Of a stretch of DNA of 56,854 nucleotides, positions 55,804 to 56,854 are shown in pieces (positions within the stretch are counted from its first letter, which is position 1; the number at the start of each line of letters is the position of its first letter). The stretch spans positions 1 through 56,854 of the forward strand of contig JABDBD010000016.1 of the NCBI GenBank assembly GCA_013288815.1. Direction: 5' to 3'. The DNA is from Gammaproteobacteria bacterium. Lineage in GTDB: Bacteria; Pseudomonadota; Gammaproteobacteria; DSM-16500. The notes under the pieces were generated by a model. That model worked only from the letters and a program-made list of their open reading frames with translations. It ran no database searches and was not told where the DNA came from. A program made the position numbers and the translations under genes.

Positions 55804-56852
55804 TGCATGTGCTCATCGTTAAGACATCGTCTATGGGTGATATCATCCATACACTACCTGCGATTACAGATGCAGCGAGTGCAATTCCTAACGTGAAGTT
55901 TGATTGGGTCGTAGAAGAAAAATTTGCTGAAATTCCTCATTGGCACCCTGCAGTTGATAATGTGATTAAAGTGGCGTGGCGTCGTTGGCGCAAACAGTTA
56001 TTGAGCGCAACAACCAGGGCAGAATGGCGTTCATTTCGACAAAGTTTAAATTCAAAAAAATATGATTTGATTATTGATGCTCAAGGTTTAATTAAAAGTG
56101 CATTGTTTTCTCGATTAGCTAAAGGTATGTGTTGTGGATTTGCTTCTGACTCGGTTCGTGAGCGATTGGCTTCGTTTTTGTATCATAGAAGCTTTTCAGT
56201 CGCTCGCAATCAACATGCTGTTACGCGGTTGCGTTATTTGTTTAGTCAAGCGTTAGGCTATCAAGTACCTGCTGGTATACCGAATTATGGAATTGATAAA
56301 AATAAGCTACTGACTGAAAAAAAAGATGAAGATTATCTTGTTTTTTTACATGGAACGACTTGGCAAACCAAGCATTGGCCAGAAGAGTACTGGACAGAGT
56401 TAGCAAAAAAAGCCAATCAGGCTGGGCTGATAGTGAAGTTAGCGTGGGGTTCAGAATCTGAAATGAAGCGCGCAGAGCGGATAGCGGCCCATTGTTCACG
56501 CGCAGTGTTATTACCTCGGCTAGATTTGTTAGGGATGGCTAAAACCTTACTCAGCGCTAAGGCTGTCATTACTGTCGATACTGGTTTAGGTCATTTAGCT
56601 GCAGCGCTAGATGTGCCAACGATTTCACTTTATGGGCCAACCAATCCTGAATTAACGGGTGCATTAGGGCGAACACAAGTGCATTTATCAACGACTTTTC
56701 CTTGCTCTCCCTGCCTAAGCCGTGAGTGTATTTATCAAAATAACACTGGAACTACATTCTCAGTAAACCCACCTTGCTTCTCAACACTAACCCCACATGC
56801 TGTTTGGTCTGCGTTGTGTGTTACTTGTATTGATAACGCTCTGCAAGACTGA
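55803..56852 (+). CDS. waaC: LPS heptosyltransferase I
   Basis: Adds the first heptose to Kdo in the LPS inner core. The 349-residue GT9 protein begins MHVLIVKTSSMGDIIHTLPA with the WaaC-typical FDWVVEEKFAEIPHWHPAV, then YDLIIDAQGLIKSALFSRL, LHGTTWQTKHWPEEYW, and VDTGLGHLAAALDVPTISLYGPT. The tail (CSPCLSRECIYQ) carries cysteines similar to those of WaaF. Complete: the stop codon lies two bases before the window end. Confidence 0.96.
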   Translation: MHVLIVKTSSMGDIIHTLPAITDAASAIPNVKFDWVVEEKFAEIPHWHPAVDNVIKVAWRRWRKQLLSATTRAEWRSFRQSLNSKKYDLIIDAQGLIKSALFSRLAKGMCCGFASDSVRERLASFLYHRSFSVARNQHAVTRLRYLFSQALGYQVPAGIPNYGIDKNKLLTEKKDEDYLVFLHGTTWQTKHWPEEYWTELAKKANQAGLIVKLAWGSESEMKRAERIAAHCSRAVLLPRLDLLGMAKTLLSAKAVITVDTGLGHLAAALDVPTISLYGPTNPELTGALGRTQVHLSTTFPCSPCLSRECIYQNNTGTTFSVNPPCFSTLTPHAVWSALCVTCIDNALQD

Positions 56853-56854
56853 GA

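Overview
The window is an AT-rich chromosomal segment from a gammaproteobacterium that looks like a member of the Legionellales (Legionella/Coxiella/Aquicella type). The grounds are a PcsA-type phosphatidylcholine synthase, a Legionella Pht-like MFS transporter inside a nucleoside-catabolism cluster, a run of small outer-membrane beta-barrels, two L,D-transpeptidases, long palindromic repeats, and large cytosolic proteins of the kind often found as type IV effectors. The assignment is an inference from gene content. I saw no rRNA, tRNA or CRISPR array.

Layout. 1-4.2 kb: the 3' part of GMP reductase, three outer-membrane barrel genes, an alpha/beta hydrolase and a type IV pilin-like protein. 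4.2-8.8 kb: a degenerate, frameshifted ClpB-like ATPase, a palindromic repeat, a small secreted protein, metK, and a higBA toxin-antitoxin operon with tandem operators. 8.9-15.3 kb: membrane glycosyltransferase-like proteins (one frameshifted) and a membrane-anchored sulfatase-like enzyme, separated by a 182-bp palindromic element. 15.4-24.7 kb: metabolic genes, namely tkt, gap, a DUF47/PiT phosphate uptake pair, purine nucleoside phosphorylase, deoC, an MFS transporter and deoB. Together these can import nucleosides, cleave them with phosphate and feed the sugar into the pentose phosphate pathway and lower glycolysis.

24.7-39.9 kb is the accessory part: a second GT-C-like protein, two large proteins of unknown function, two related AAA ATPase/PD-(D/E)XK (DUF234-type) genes, a nucleosidase-cupin fusion, a HipA-family kinase with its own HTH domain, an intact IS903-group insertion sequence with a 9-bp target duplication, and several gene remnants (RND pump, cupin end, nucleotidyltransferase). 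The most unusual feature is that both DUF234-type ATPase genes are preceded by a pair of palindromes with the same 21-bp core, 57-58 bp apart.

39.9-56.85 kb returns to core functions: two L,D-transpeptidases, ddl, a TolC/MacA/MacB-type tripartite exporter, two unknown small proteins, msrA, wrbA, pyk, pgk, phosphatidylcholine synthase, a sugar-nucleotide epimerase, a zinc-finger protein, and waaF-waaC for the LPS inner core. The tkt-gap and pgk-pyk pairs face each other across 34 kb; one inversion of the intervening DNA would rejoin them as tkt-gap-pgk-pyk.
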